Assembly: GCA_023422005.1 (NCBI GenBank)
Contig: JAEZSC010000063.1
Location: forward strand, 1-46,446
Direction of reading: 5' to 3'
Length of the DNA: 46,446 bases
Source of the DNA: Bacillota bacterium
Lineage (GTDB): Bacteria > Bacillota > Clostridia > Christensenellales > UMGS416
Part shown: positions 16,899-25,039 of the stretch, one piece after another
Position numbering within the stretch: position 1 is the stretch's first letter
Layout of the letters: each line of letters starts with the position of its first letter
Position numbers and translations under genes: made by a program
Notes under the pieces: model-generated
Told to the model about the DNA's origin: nothing
Seen by the model: only the letters and a program-made list of their open reading frames with translations
Database searches by the model: none

Positions 16899-17704
16899 GC
16901 AACGTTCGCTCCAAGGCGCCGCTGGTGCACGCCATCACCAATTATGTCACGGTGAACGACTGCGCCAACATGCTGCTGGCCTGCGGCGCTTCGCCGATCA
17001 TGGCCGACGACGCGGCAGAAGTGGAAGAGATCACGACCATATGCGCGGCGCTGGTGCTCAACATCGGCACGCTCAACGCGCGCACGATACAATCCATGTT
17101 CCTGGCCGGCAGGAAGGCCGCTCAGCTTACGCACCCCGTGGTGCTGGACCCGGTGGGCGCCGGCGCTTCCCCGCTGCGCACGGGCACGGCGCTGCAGATT
17201 ATGCGGGATGTGCGCCCAAGCGTGCTGCGCGGCAACATCTCGGAAGTGAAGGCTGTGGCCAACGCCGGCAGCAGCACCCAGGGCGTGGACGCCGCCGCCG
17301 CCGACCGTGTGACCGAGGACAACCTGGACCAGGCCGTGGCCTTCGCCCAGGGCTTCAGCCGGCAGACCGGCGCCGTCGTGGCCGTCACCGGCGCCATCGA
17401 CATCGTGGCGGATGGAAGCAAGGCCTACGTGATCCGCAACGGCACGGCGCTGATGTCCAGAGTCACGGGCACGGGGTGCATGCTGTCTTGCGTCATCGGC
17501 GCATTCTGCGCCGCCAACCCCGGCCGACTGACAGAGGCCACGGCGGCGGCGGTGGCCGCCATGGGCTTGTGCGGGGAACTGGCCCACCACAAGCTGCAGC
17601 AGGCGGACGGCGGCACCGCGACCTACCGCACGCTGATCATCGACTGCATGAGCAAACTGGACGGGGCCGCGCTGGCCGGAGGAGCGAAAGTTGAAAGCCG
17701 ATAG
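16880..17704 (+). CDS. thiM: Hydroxyethylthiazole kinase
   Basis: 274 aa, close to the usual ThiM length. It phosphorylates 4-methyl-5-hydroxyethylthiazole for thiamine salvage. Family motifs: APLVHAITNYVTVNDCANML at the N terminus, GASPIMADD, VVLDPVGAGASPLRT, LRGNISEVKA, and the active-site VTGTGCMLSC with its cysteine. The GTG at 16880 has GAGGGAG six bases upstream and gives a normal ThiM N terminus. The gene overlaps cytX by 19 bp and thiE by 14 bp, so expression is coupled. Confidence 0.96.
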   Translation: MFEEILSNVRSKAPLVHAITNYVTVNDCANMLLACGASPIMADDAAEVEEITTICAALVLNIGTLNARTIQSMFLAGRKAAQLTHPVVLDPVGAGASPLRTGTALQIMRDVRPSVLRGNISEVKAVANAGSSTQGVDAAAADRVTEDNLDQAVAFAQGFSRQTGAVVAVTGAIDIVADGSKAYVIRNGTALMSRVTGTGCMLSCVIGAFCAANPGRLTEATAAAVAAMGLCGELAHHKLQQADGGTATYRTLIIDCMSKLDGAALAGGAKVESR

Positions 17705-18332
17705 AAAGACCCTGGTGCTGTACGCGGTGACCGACCGCGCCTGGCTGGGCGGCCGCACGCTGGCCGACCAGGTGGAGGATGCCATTCGCGGCGGCGTGAC
17801 CTTCGTGCAGCTGCGGGAGAAGGACTTGCCCTACGATGAATTTGTCGAGGAAGCCAAGCAGATCAAGCGGGTCACGAACCGGTGGGGAGTGCCCTTCGTG
17901 ATCAACGACAACATCGAAGTTGCTTTGGCGGCTGGGGCGGACGGCGCCCATGTGGGCCAGGGGGACCGGGCTGTGGCCGAAGCCCGCGCGATGCTTGGTG
18001 AGGGCCGCATACTGGGTGTGTCCGCCCAAACCGTAGAGCAGGCGGCGCGGGCCCAGCGGGAGGGCGCCGACTATCTGGGCGTGGGTGCGGTTTTCCCCAC
18101 CGGCAGCAAGCCGGACGCCGACGATGTCTCGCTGGAGGTGCTTAAGGAGATCTGCGCCAGCGTGACGATCCCTGTGGTGGCCATCGGCGGTATTTCGCAG
18201 CACAACGTTCTGCAGCTTTCGGGCAGCGGCATCGCGGGCATCGCCGTGATCTCGGCGTTGTTCGCCTGGCAGGACATCGCCGGGGCGGCTAAGGCGTTGC
18301 GTGATTTGTGCGATAAGGTGGTATTTGTATGA
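17691..18332 (+). CDS. thiE: Thiamine-phosphate synthase
   Basis: 213 aa TIM barrel joining HMP pyrophosphate with thiazole phosphate to form thiamine monophosphate. Motifs: LYAVTDRAWL, VTFVQLREKDLPYDEF, FVINDNIEVALAAGADGAHVGQ, LGVSAQTVEQA, YLGVGAVFPTGSKPD and VAIGGISQHNV. It starts at a TTG (17691) preceded by GGAGG, inside the end of thiM. It ends in an ATGA overlap with the HAD gene. Confidence 0.97.
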   Translation: MKADRKTLVLYAVTDRAWLGGRTLADQVEDAIRGGVTFVQLREKDLPYDEFVEEAKQIKRVTNRWGVPFVINDNIEVALAAGADGAHVGQGDRAVAEARAMLGEGRILGVSAQTVEQAARAQREGADYLGVGAVFPTGSKPDADDVSLEVLKEICASVTIPVVAIGGISQHNVLQLSGSGIAGIAVISALFAWQDIAGAAKALRDLCDKVVFV

Positions 18333-18982
18333 AAATGATGGGCGCAATCTTCGATCTGGACGGCACACTGCTGGACAGCATGCACGTATGGCAGCGGTTC
18401 GGCGCGCTATATCTGGAATCCCGCGGTATCGGCGCGCCGCCAGACTTGACCGAGATGCTCAAGACCATGAGCCTGCCCCAGGCCGCGTCGTACTTCCGGG
18501 AGACTTTTGGTTTTGAGGAAACGCAGCAGGAGCTCCTGGCCCAGTTCGGCGAACTGCTGGTCCGGCAGTATCGGGAGCGGGTCTCGCTCAAGGGCCATGT
18601 GCTGCCCTTCCTGCGCAGGCTCAAAAGCACCGGGGTACGCATGTGCGTCGCCACGGCCACGGACAAAGGAGCTGCCGGCGCGGCGCTGGAGCGGCTGGGG
18701 GCATTGGAATTCTTCGACTTCATACTGTGCTGCGCCGACGTGGGCTGCGGCAAGGAATCTCCGGCCATCTATCTGGCGGCGCTGGAGAGGCTGGGCACGG
18801 CCAAGGCCGAGACCGTCGTGTTTGAGGACGCGCTGCACGCCGCTCGGACGGCCAAGGCGGCGGGTTTCCCGGTCGTGGGCGTGTTCGACGCGTCTGCTGC
18901 CGCGGATCGCCAGGAGCTGACCCGTCTGGCGGATCGCTACATCAACTCGTTTGAGGAATGGGAGTTTGAAGCCGATGTTTAA
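18329..18982 (+). CDS. HAD-superfamily phosphatase in the thi operon
   Basis: 217 aa, haloacid dehalogenase-like hydrolase with a helical cap (beta-phosphoglucomutase subgroup). The nucleophile is D9 in AIFDLDGTLLDSM; VATATDKG is motif II; KESPAIYLAALERLG carries the motif III lysine; VFEDALHAARTAKAAG is motif IV. It overlaps thiE by four bases (ATGA) and thiD by eight, so it belongs to thiamine salvage. Inference: it may dephosphorylate thiamine monophosphate (giving thiamine for a pyrophosphokinase) or clear a toxic pyrimidine phosphate. HAD enzymes acting on thiamine monophosphate are known in other organisms. Confidence 0.85.
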   Translation: MKMMGAIFDLDGTLLDSMHVWQRFGALYLESRGIGAPPDLTEMLKTMSLPQAASYFRETFGFEETQQELLAQFGELLVRQYRERVSLKGHVLPFLRRLKSTGVRMCVATATDKGAAGAALERLGALEFFDFILCCADVGCGKESPAIYLAALERLGTAKAETVVFEDALHAARTAKAAGFPVVGVFDASAAADRQELTRLADRYINSFEEWEFEADV

Positions 18983-19763
18983 GGTTTTAACCATCGCGGG
19001 CTCCGACAGCTCCGGTGGCGCCGGCATACAGGCGGACATCAAGACGATCACGGCCCACGGCATGTACGCCATGAGCGCGATCACCGCCCTGACGGCGCAG
19101 AACACCACCGGCGTCTACGGCGTCGTGGAAACGTCGGCGGAGTTCGTCGGGCTGCAGCTGGACTGTGTCTTCCGGGACATCCGCCCTGACGCCGTGAAGA
19201 TCGGCATGGTCGCAAGTGCCGGCATCATCCGCGTCATTGCGGAGAAACTCAGGGAATATGACGCATCCAACATCGTTGTGGACCCGGTCATGGTGTCCAC
19301 CAGCGGCAGCAAGCTGCTCAAAGCCGACGCCGTGGACGCGCTGGCCGCCGGGCTCTTCCCGCTGGCGGACGTGCTGACGCCCAACATCCCCGAGGCGGAG
19401 GCGCTGTGCGGCTTCGCCATAGAGGATGCCGACGGCATGCGGGCGGCGGCCAAACGCATCACCACGCTGGTAAAGGGCGCTGTGCTCATAAAGGGCGGGC
19501 ACCTGGCCGGCCGCGCCGACGACCTGCTATTGGAGAATGGTCGGGAGCACTGGTTCCGCTCTCCCAGGGTGGACAACCCCAACACCCACGGCACCGGCTG
19601 CACACTGTCCTCGGCCATCGCGTGCAACCTGGCCGCCGGGCGCAGCGTGGCAGCCGGTGTGGAGAACGCCAAGAAGTATGTGACCGGGGCGCTGATGGCT
19701 GGCTTGGATTTGGGGCAGGGCAGTGGGCCTTTGAATCATTGTTATATGTTCAAGCCCGTATAG
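18975..19763 (+). CDS. thiD: Hydroxymethylpyrimidine / HMP-phosphate kinase
   Basis: 262 aa, ribokinase-like fold. It phosphorylates HMP twice to HMP pyrophosphate, the substrate of ThiE. Motifs: TIAGSDSSGGAGIQADIKT, TALTAQNTTGV, VKIGMVASAGII, NIVVDPVMVSTSGSKLL, LTPNIPEAEALCG, VLIKGGHL and the catalytic GTGCTLSSAIA. The start overlaps the HAD gene by eight bases; GGGAG lies about ten bases upstream. It is the last gene of the operon; its end is covered by a small hairpin (19749-19769). Confidence 0.96.
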   Translation: MFKVLTIAGSDSSGGAGIQADIKTITAHGMYAMSAITALTAQNTTGVYGVVETSAEFVGLQLDCVFRDIRPDAVKIGMVASAGIIRVIAEKLREYDASNIVVDPVMVSTSGSKLLKADAVDALAAGLFPLADVLTPNIPEAEALCGFAIEDADGMRAAAKRITTLVKGAVLIKGGHLAGRADDLLLENGREHWFRSPRVDNPNTHGTGCTLSSAIACNLAAGRSVAAGVENAKKYVTGALMAGLDLGQGSGPLNHCYMFKPV

Positions 19764-19995
19764 GGTTTGAACGCTGTTATGAGATTTCGCGCCTTTAGGC
19801 GCGACCTGCGCATCGCCCCGCTGTGCTTCGCACAGCCTACGGCTTGCTGTCGCATCGGCGGAGCCGACGCTGTCGCAAGCCTGGGGTAATACCTCGCCGA
19901 CATCCAGTCGTCGAGTGCGGCAGAGCCGCACAAGGCGACGCTGGGCTGCGCGCCATCCAGGCGCAAAGGCCAAAGGGCTTTCCGATCGCCCTTTG
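19749..19995 (+). other. Hairpin-rich intergenic region after thiD
   Basis: No gene is seen in the 286 bp between thiD and the helicase gene. At least six perfect or near-perfect stems follow each other: TCAAGCCC/GGGTTTGA (19749-19769), TCGCGCC/GGCGCGA (19786-19803), GCTGTGC/GCACAGC (19819-19835), GCTTGC/GCAAGC enclosing TCGGC/GCCGA (19841-19879), GTGCGGC/GCCGCAC (19914-19930), and CCAAAGGGC/GCCCTTTGG (19969-19995). GCTGTCGCA occurs as a direct repeat (19845 and 19868). It could be a structured RNA, a dispersed palindromic repeat, or a string of terminators. Confidence 0.55.
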
Positions 19996-20049
19996 GAAAC
20001 CTTCGGCACCCATCTAAAGAATGAGAAAGCAATAGACTTACGACAGCAC

Positions 20050-23000
20050 CTATATGAAGCTGAACTGCTCGAAAGAAGGCTCCTGCTTGCGAGCATAGGT
20101 GTTTCCTCTTGCCAGAAGCTCCTCGGGCAGATCGGCCAGGAAGGGCGACGGGGTGGGGGAGGTCAGCAGCACCAGCTCGTCCTGCGCCCGGGTCATGCCC
20201 ACGTAGAACAGCCGCCGCTCCTCCTCGGGGTCGCACGCGCCAGCATAGTTATATAGCGGAATCGTCCCCTGGTTCACGCCGCACAGGAACACCACCGGGA
20301 ACTCCAACCCTTTGGACCCGTGCAGCGTCATCAGCTTCACAGCGTCCGGCGTGTGGCGGCGGGCGCCGCTGCGCACGATGTCGCTCTCGCGCCCCAGCGC
20401 CAGGTTGTGCAGCAAGGCCGGCATGTCGTCGTGAAGCACGGCCGTGTTCAGCAGCCTTTGCACGGCGCCGCACTCCAGCGGCGCGTTCTCCTTGATCCAC
20501 ATTTCCAGCAGCTTGTCGGGTTTTTCCGTGGCCGCCAGAGGTTCATACTTCGTAAGCGTCTGCGCCAGCTCCAGCCCATTGAAGACGCCGCACAATGCAG
20601 GAATGCTCTTTTCGGCGTCGCTCCACCGCTGCAAAATTCCCTGCATGGCATCCTTGGGCACGCCCGCCTCCCGTAGGCAAATGCGCAGGGAGACCGCGTC
20701 CGCGGGGTTGAGCAGCAGGCGGAAGAAGGCCAGCGCCCGGCGTACCTGCGGGTCGCTGAGGGAATCCTCCCGCCCGGCCACCGCGTAGGGGATGCCTTCG
20801 ATGGCCAGGCATTGCTCCAGCGCCTCGGCCTGGCGGTTGGTGCGGTACAGCACGGCGATGTCGGAAAAGCCCCGGATACTTCCTTGGGCCGCTTGCTTCT
20901 CACCAGAGGCAGGCGAAGCCTGTACGGCAAGCATGTCGATGCCGCCGACCATGCGGTTGATCTCCTTGGCCACGAACACCGCCTCGGAGAAGGCGTCGCC
21001 GGCTTCCAGCAGGCGCACCATGGCGCCGCTGGCCCGCCGGGCTTCCAGCGGAAAGGCATGCCCCCGGTGCTGGGCCAGCACCACCGGCTTGGCGCAGCCG
21101 ACGATCTGCGGCGTGGAGCGGTAATTGTGGGCCAAGGCCACCCGCCGGGCCTGCGGGTAGTCTTGGAAGAACCGCTCAAAACAACGGGAATCGGAACCCC
21201 GGAAGCCGTAAATGGACTGGTCGGGGTCGCCGATGACGAAGAGGCCAGCACTGCCGACGCTCCACCGGCGGATCAACCGGTATTGTATTGCGTTGATGTC
21301 CTGAAACTCATCCACCAGCAGGTGGGTGAAGGCGGCGCCCGCCGCGCTGTCCGGCTCACCCTCCTGGTGGTTGAGCGCGTTCAGCAGGATGTCGTCGTAA
21401 TCCATCACACCGTATTGCGACAGCCGCTGCCGATACAGCTCATAGACGCCGTCGGGCACGCCGGAGCTATCCTGCGCAGCCGCCGCGCCGTTCTTAAGGA
21501 GGGAGATCCCCCTCAGCACATCCCTCGGCGCGTCCTTGAGGCCCAGATCGCTCAGGATATCCTGGATCACAGCCAGCGCTTCGGCCTCGTCGATGATCGT
21601 GACGGCTCGCCCTCCTTCGGGCCTTGCCAGCAGCTGCAGACAGATGGTGTGGAAGGTGCCTATGGTCATGGCCCGCACGATGCGGCTGTCGCCGAACTGC
21701 TTTTCCAGGCGGGCGCGCATCTCGGCTGCGGCCTTGTTGGTGAAGGTCACGGCGGTGATGCGCTCGCCGGGCACGCCCTGCTGCACCAGGTGGGCGATGC
21801 GGCTGACCAGCGTCTTGGTCTTGCCCGTGCCCGGCCCGGCAATCACCGCCACGGCGGGTTCCTGCGCGCACACGGCCTCCCACTGCTCCCGGTTCAGCCC
21901 ATAGGGCAGGGCGGCGTCCTCTGCGACGGCGGCCGCATCAGGTTGACGTTCGGTGGGGGCGGAGGCGGGCTGCGCCGGTTCCTTGCGTTTGCGCCCACCC
22001 TTGGGGGCAGCGGGGCCCGGCCCCTGCGCCTCGCCCAGAAAGCTGACTTGGCCGCTCAGCCGGTTGATCTCGGCCTTGTCCAGTATGCTGATCTTGCCGT
22101 ATTCGCCGTCATAGCCGGGCTGGATGTCCACCTTGCCCAGGCGCAGCCGGCGGATGCCCTCGGTGATCAGCGGCCCCGCCTCGCGCTGGATGTCCTCATC
22201 GGCGGCCTCCCGCAGTATGAAAAGCTCCGACCCCAGGCGGCGCAGCATGTCGTCGTACTTCTCCCGAACCCTGACACTGGCGGTGGTCATGCCCATGGAG
22301 GCGGCGATGGTCTCCAGCAGGGGCACCAGGCTTTCGTAGAATCGGGGGTTCTGGGGAGCATGGCCCTCGGGGCGGTCCGCCAGTGCCTCCACGCGGTGCA
22401 GCACGCCCACGGTGATCCTGCCGCCGCACACCGGGCATACGCCACCGGTGGCCAGGGTTTCCCCGGGCTTCTGGCACACCTTGCAGGCCCGGTGCCCGTC
22501 GCAGTGGTATTTGCCCTCCTCGGGGAAGAATTCCAGCGTGCCGAGGAACACCCCGGAGCCGGGGTCGCTCAGCGCCCGCGCCACGTGCCCGTAGGTCATC
22601 TCCGTGTCGAAGAGGTTGGCTTCCCTGGCCAGGTTGGCCGGGGAGTGGGCGTCGGAGTTGGACACCATCGCGAACCGGTCCAGCGCGGACAGCCGCCAGT
22701 TCATCGGCGGGTCCGAGGACAGTCCGGTCTCCAGCGCGTGGATGTGACCGGTCAGGTCCTCAAAGCATTCCTCGATGGTGTCGAACCCCGAATAGGCCCC
22801 GAACAGAGAAAAGTGCGGCGTCCAGATGTGGGCTGGGATGAACAGCGCCTCCGGGCACACGCCCAGGGTGATCTCCAGCAAGTCCCGGCTGTCCAGGCCC
22901 AGGATGGGCCGGCCGTCGGAATGCAGATTGCCGATGGCCTCCAGCCGGTGGGACAGGGCATCGGCAGCCTCCAGGCTGGGCAGCAGAATCTGGTTGTGAA

Positions 23001-23307
23001 CCTTGCGCACCCGGCCGTTCTTTTTATAGATGGAGCTGATCTCTGCGGAAAGTATGAAGCGCGGTTCCAGGCTTGGTCCGGCTATAATTTCGGGTTGGCG
23101 GAGTTCCTTTTTGAGCCTATACAGCCCTTCCCCGGTTGGGACAAGCTTCTCTTTGAGCTCCTGGCGCCAAGCCGGGTGGGTGAAGTCCCCGGTGCCTATG
23201 AGGCCCAGGCCCTTGCGCCGGGCCCACAGGTCCAGCAACTCGGGGACACAATCTTTGCTGGTTGCCCTGGAGTATTTTGAGTGGATATGAAAGTCGGCGA
23301 TGAACAT
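20050..23307 (-). CDS. PHP-domain / UvrD-type helicase fusion
   Basis: 1085 aa. Residues 1-330 are a PHP-like metallohydrolase domain of the TIGR00375 type (FIADFHIHSKYS with H7/H9, LIGTGDFTHP, MVSNSDAHSP). A zinc ribbon follows (C269, C275, C278, C291, C294). After a Lys/Pro/Ala-rich linker (about 430-465) comes an SF1A helicase: Walker A GPGTGKT at 491-497, VDEFQD, GDPDQSIYGFRGSD and RRLFYVGMTRAQDEL. The 3'-5' helicase would unwind DNA; the PHP part may be a nuclease or phosphatase (inference). The ATG at 23307 follows AGGTG and gives the canonical PHP N terminus. A 25-residue low-complexity insertion lies near VQASPASGEKQAAQ. Confidence 0.88.
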   Translation of the reverse strand: MFIADFHIHSKYSRATSKDCVPELLDLWARRKGLGLIGTGDFTHPAWRQELKEKLVPTGEGLYRLKKELRQPEIIAGPSLEPRFILSAEISSIYKKNGRVRKVHNQILLPSLEAADALSHRLEAIGNLHSDGRPILGLDSRDLLEITLGVCPEALFIPAHIWTPHFSLFGAYSGFDTIEECFEDLTGHIHALETGLSSDPPMNWRLSALDRFAMVSNSDAHSPANLAREANLFDTEMTYGHVARALSDPGSGVFLGTLEFFPEEGKYHCDGHRACKVCQKPGETLATGGVCPVCGGRITVGVLHRVEALADRPEGHAPQNPRFYESLVPLLETIAASMGMTTASVRVREKYDDMLRRLGSELFILREAADEDIQREAGPLITEGIRRLRLGKVDIQPGYDGEYGKISILDKAEINRLSGQVSFLGEAQGPGPAAPKGGRKRKEPAQPASAPTERQPDAAAVAEDAALPYGLNREQWEAVCAQEPAVAVIAGPGTGKTKTLVSRIAHLVQQGVPGERITAVTFTNKAAAEMRARLEKQFGDSRIVRAMTIGTFHTICLQLLARPEGGRAVTIIDEAEALAVIQDILSDLGLKDAPRDVLRGISLLKNGAAAAQDSSGVPDGVYELYRQRLSQYGVMDYDDILLNALNHQEGEPDSAAGAAFTHLLVDEFQDINAIQYRLIRRWSVGSAGLFVIGDPDQSIYGFRGSDSRCFERFFQDYPQARRVALAHNYRSTPQIVGCAKPVVLAQHRGHAFPLEARRASGAMVRLLEAGDAFSEAVFVAKEINRMVGGIDMLAVQASPASGEKQAAQGSIRGFSDIAVLYRTNRQAEALEQCLAIEGIPYAVAGREDSLSDPQVRRALAFFRLLLNPADAVSLRICLREAGVPKDAMQGILQRWSDAEKSIPALCGVFNGLELAQTLTKYEPLAATEKPDKLLEMWIKENAPLECGAVQRLLNTAVLHDDMPALLHNLALGRESDIVRSGARRHTPDAVKLMTLHGSKGLEFPVVFLCGVNQGTIPLYNYAGACDPEEERRLFYVGMTRAQDELVLLTSPTPSPFLADLPEELLARGNTYARKQEPSFEQFSFI

Positions 23308-23342
23308 ATACACACCTGTGTTTTCTGTGAACTGCACCGAAG

Positions 23343-23348
23343 ATCATA
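23343..23348 (-). promoter_or_regulatory. Extended -10 promoter of the PHP/UvrD gene
   Basis: On the minus strand TGGTATGAT, i.e. TG-n-TATGAT, lies 36 bp before the start codon at 23307. No good -35 is visible, as is common with extended -10 promoters. Confidence 0.4.
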
Positions 23349-23400
23349 CCACAAAATGCGACAGAATTTCCCGGCGTGTCAGATAGGACAGACCGCGCAC

Positions 23401-24201
23401 TCAGCTGCCGGTGCTCTGATAATGCCGCACCCCGACCCGCCAAATGAGCAGCGATACGCCTAAGAACAGCAGCCCGGCCGGCAGGGCCAGATAGCCCATC
23501 CACGGCGGATACCCCCACCCGCACACCACAGCCGCAGGATAGAAGCTGATGAACAGCACCGGCAGCAGGAAGGAGAACATGCCCTTGAGGATGCGCGGCA
23601 TGTAGGGCTCCGGGCAGCGTGTGATCTGATAGCTGGCGTTGGTCAGGATGTAGATCCAGTCCAGCCCCTTGATCGTGAAAAACGCCAGACCCGAAGTCAG
23701 CACGAACACGCCGCAATACATGATGCAGCCGCCGGCCAGCGCCATCAGCAGGATCAGCGCGCGGGCCAGCGTGAAGGGTACGCCCATGGCGTTCAGCGCC
23801 CACAAAGCCGCGCAGATGCCGGTGAGCGGGCGGACCAGCCGGTGCAGATGGAAGAAAGACGCCGCGACCTGAGTGAACAGCGAACGCGGGCGCAGCAGCA
23901 GCCGGTCGAAGTTCCCGGTGCGCAACATGTGCCACGGGAAGTAGTCGAACCCCCGGCAGAAGCTCTCGGCCAGCCCGAAGGATGCCAGCGCCAGCGCGTA
24001 GATCAGTATGATGCGCTCCACCGACCAGACGCCGATGGAACCAAAGCGCGAGAACAGCAGAATCGTCGGCAGCGGGTCGGTGACGACGGCGAAAAGCACG
24101 TGCAGCAGCATCAGCCACCAGCCCTTGTATTCCATGCCGGATTTCAGGTGCATCCGCAGATATTTGATGTAGATCCTGCCTTCGGCAGCCAACGCTTTCA
24201 T
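23401..24201 (-). CDS. ABC-2 family permease (ABC2_membrane_6-like), second subunit
   Basis: 266 aa with about six hydrophobic segments (WWLMLLHVLFAVVTDPLPTI, GIGVWSVERIILIYALALASFG). The FDYFPWHMLRTGNFDRLLLRP loop is typical of this permease group, as is ESFCRGFDYF. The ATG at 24201 follows GGGAGG with five-base spacing. It starts one base after the stop of the upstream permease (24203), so the two are coupled and likely form a heterodimeric exporter with the ATPase at 25040. Substrate is unknown. Confidence 0.85.
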   Translation of the reverse strand: MKALAAEGRIYIKYLRMHLKSGMEYKGWWLMLLHVLFAVVTDPLPTILLFSRFGSIGVWSVERIILIYALALASFGLAESFCRGFDYFPWHMLRTGNFDRLLLRPRSLFTQVAASFFHLHRLVRPLTGICAALWALNAMGVPFTLARALILLMALAGGCIMYCGVFVLTSGLAFFTIKGLDWIYILTNASYQITRCPEPYMPRILKGMFSFLLPVLFISFYPAAVVCGWGYPPWMGYLALPAGLLFLGVSLLIWRVGVRHYQSTGS

Positions 24202-24202
24202 T

Positions 24203-25030
24203 TCAACCTCCCTGTATGATGACGGTCTTGAGCCTGTGCCGCAGGATGGCGCGACCCGCCGCGATGAAGACCGCCGTCCACACCAGCTGCACAGCCATGG
24301 CGCCCAAAGCATCCTGCGGCGACATCGTGCCTACATACAGCTGGGCCGGCGTGTCGGCAAAGCCGGCGAAGGGTTGCAGGCGCAGCAGCGGCTGCACAGC
24401 CTGCGGCCACAGGCGCAGCGGCAGATAAGCGCCGGACAGCACACCGCTCAGCAGCATCAGCATGTAGGTGGGCCCGTCTCCCCAGGTGATGTTGACGCGG
24501 ATGGCCGTGACCAGCATCGTAAAGGACAAGCACAGCACAAAGGCCAGCGCGGTCGCCAGCAGGAAGAGGAAAAAGCCCGCCGGGGAAGCAGGCCCGCCCA
24601 GGCCGTAACCGCCGGGAATCAGCAGCCCTACGATCAGCGTGAGCAAGCTGCGCATCCACGCGATGCCCAGCTTGCCGGCGGAGGATTTGGCCAGCCAGTG
24701 GGCATAAAGGTCCAGCGGGCGGCACAGCTCCACGCCGATGTCGCCGGTCTTGATCTTGTTCAGGATGTCGTCGTCGATGTTCATCGACAGCATGACCCAC
24801 AGCCCCTGCAGCAGCCAGATGTAGGAGATCGTCTGCGCCAGCGACATGCCGTTGCTGTTCCAGGTGTTCTGGCTGTACTTGAAAAAGATCGTGTAGACGA
24901 CGCATTCGATGAGCGCCCAGAACACGCTGATGAGCACGCCGGAGATTGCCGCTGTGCGGTATTGCAGCCCCTCGGCAAAGCGGATGCGGAACAGAGACCG
25001 GCAGGCCCGGAGGGTTTGTCGAGCTTTCAT
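24203..25030 (-). CDS. ABC-2 family permease, first subunit
   Basis: 275 aa, about six membrane segments. It begins with a cytosolic helix (ARQTLRACRSLFRIRFAEGL) and TM1 (AAISGVLISVFWALIECVVY), then MSLAQTISYIWLLQGLW and the GDIGVELCRPLDLYAHWLA loop, which matches the partner permease's GNFDRLLLRPRSLF. GGAGG precedes the ATG. It sits 9 bp downstream of the ATPase gene and 1 bp upstream of the second permease, so the three form one operon. This operon type is usually an exporter; the cargo is unknown. Confidence 0.85.
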   Translation of the reverse strand: MKARQTLRACRSLFRIRFAEGLQYRTAAISGVLISVFWALIECVVYTIFFKYSQNTWNSNGMSLAQTISYIWLLQGLWVMLSMNIDDDILNKIKTGDIGVELCRPLDLYAHWLAKSSAGKLGIAWMRSLLTLIVGLLIPGGYGLGGPASPAGFFLFLLATALAFVLCLSFTMLVTAIRVNITWGDGPTYMLMLLSGVLSGAYLPLRLWPQAVQPLLRLQPFAGFADTPAQLYVGTMSPQDALGAMAVQLVWTAVFIAAGRAILRHRLKTVIIQGG

Positions 25031-25039
25031 GCGCGCCTC

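Noticed and set aside
20812..23280. 822-residue plus-strand open frame opposite the PHP/UvrD gene
   Set aside because: Codon-shadow of the helicase; composition is unlike a real protein, while the minus strand shows all helicase motifs.
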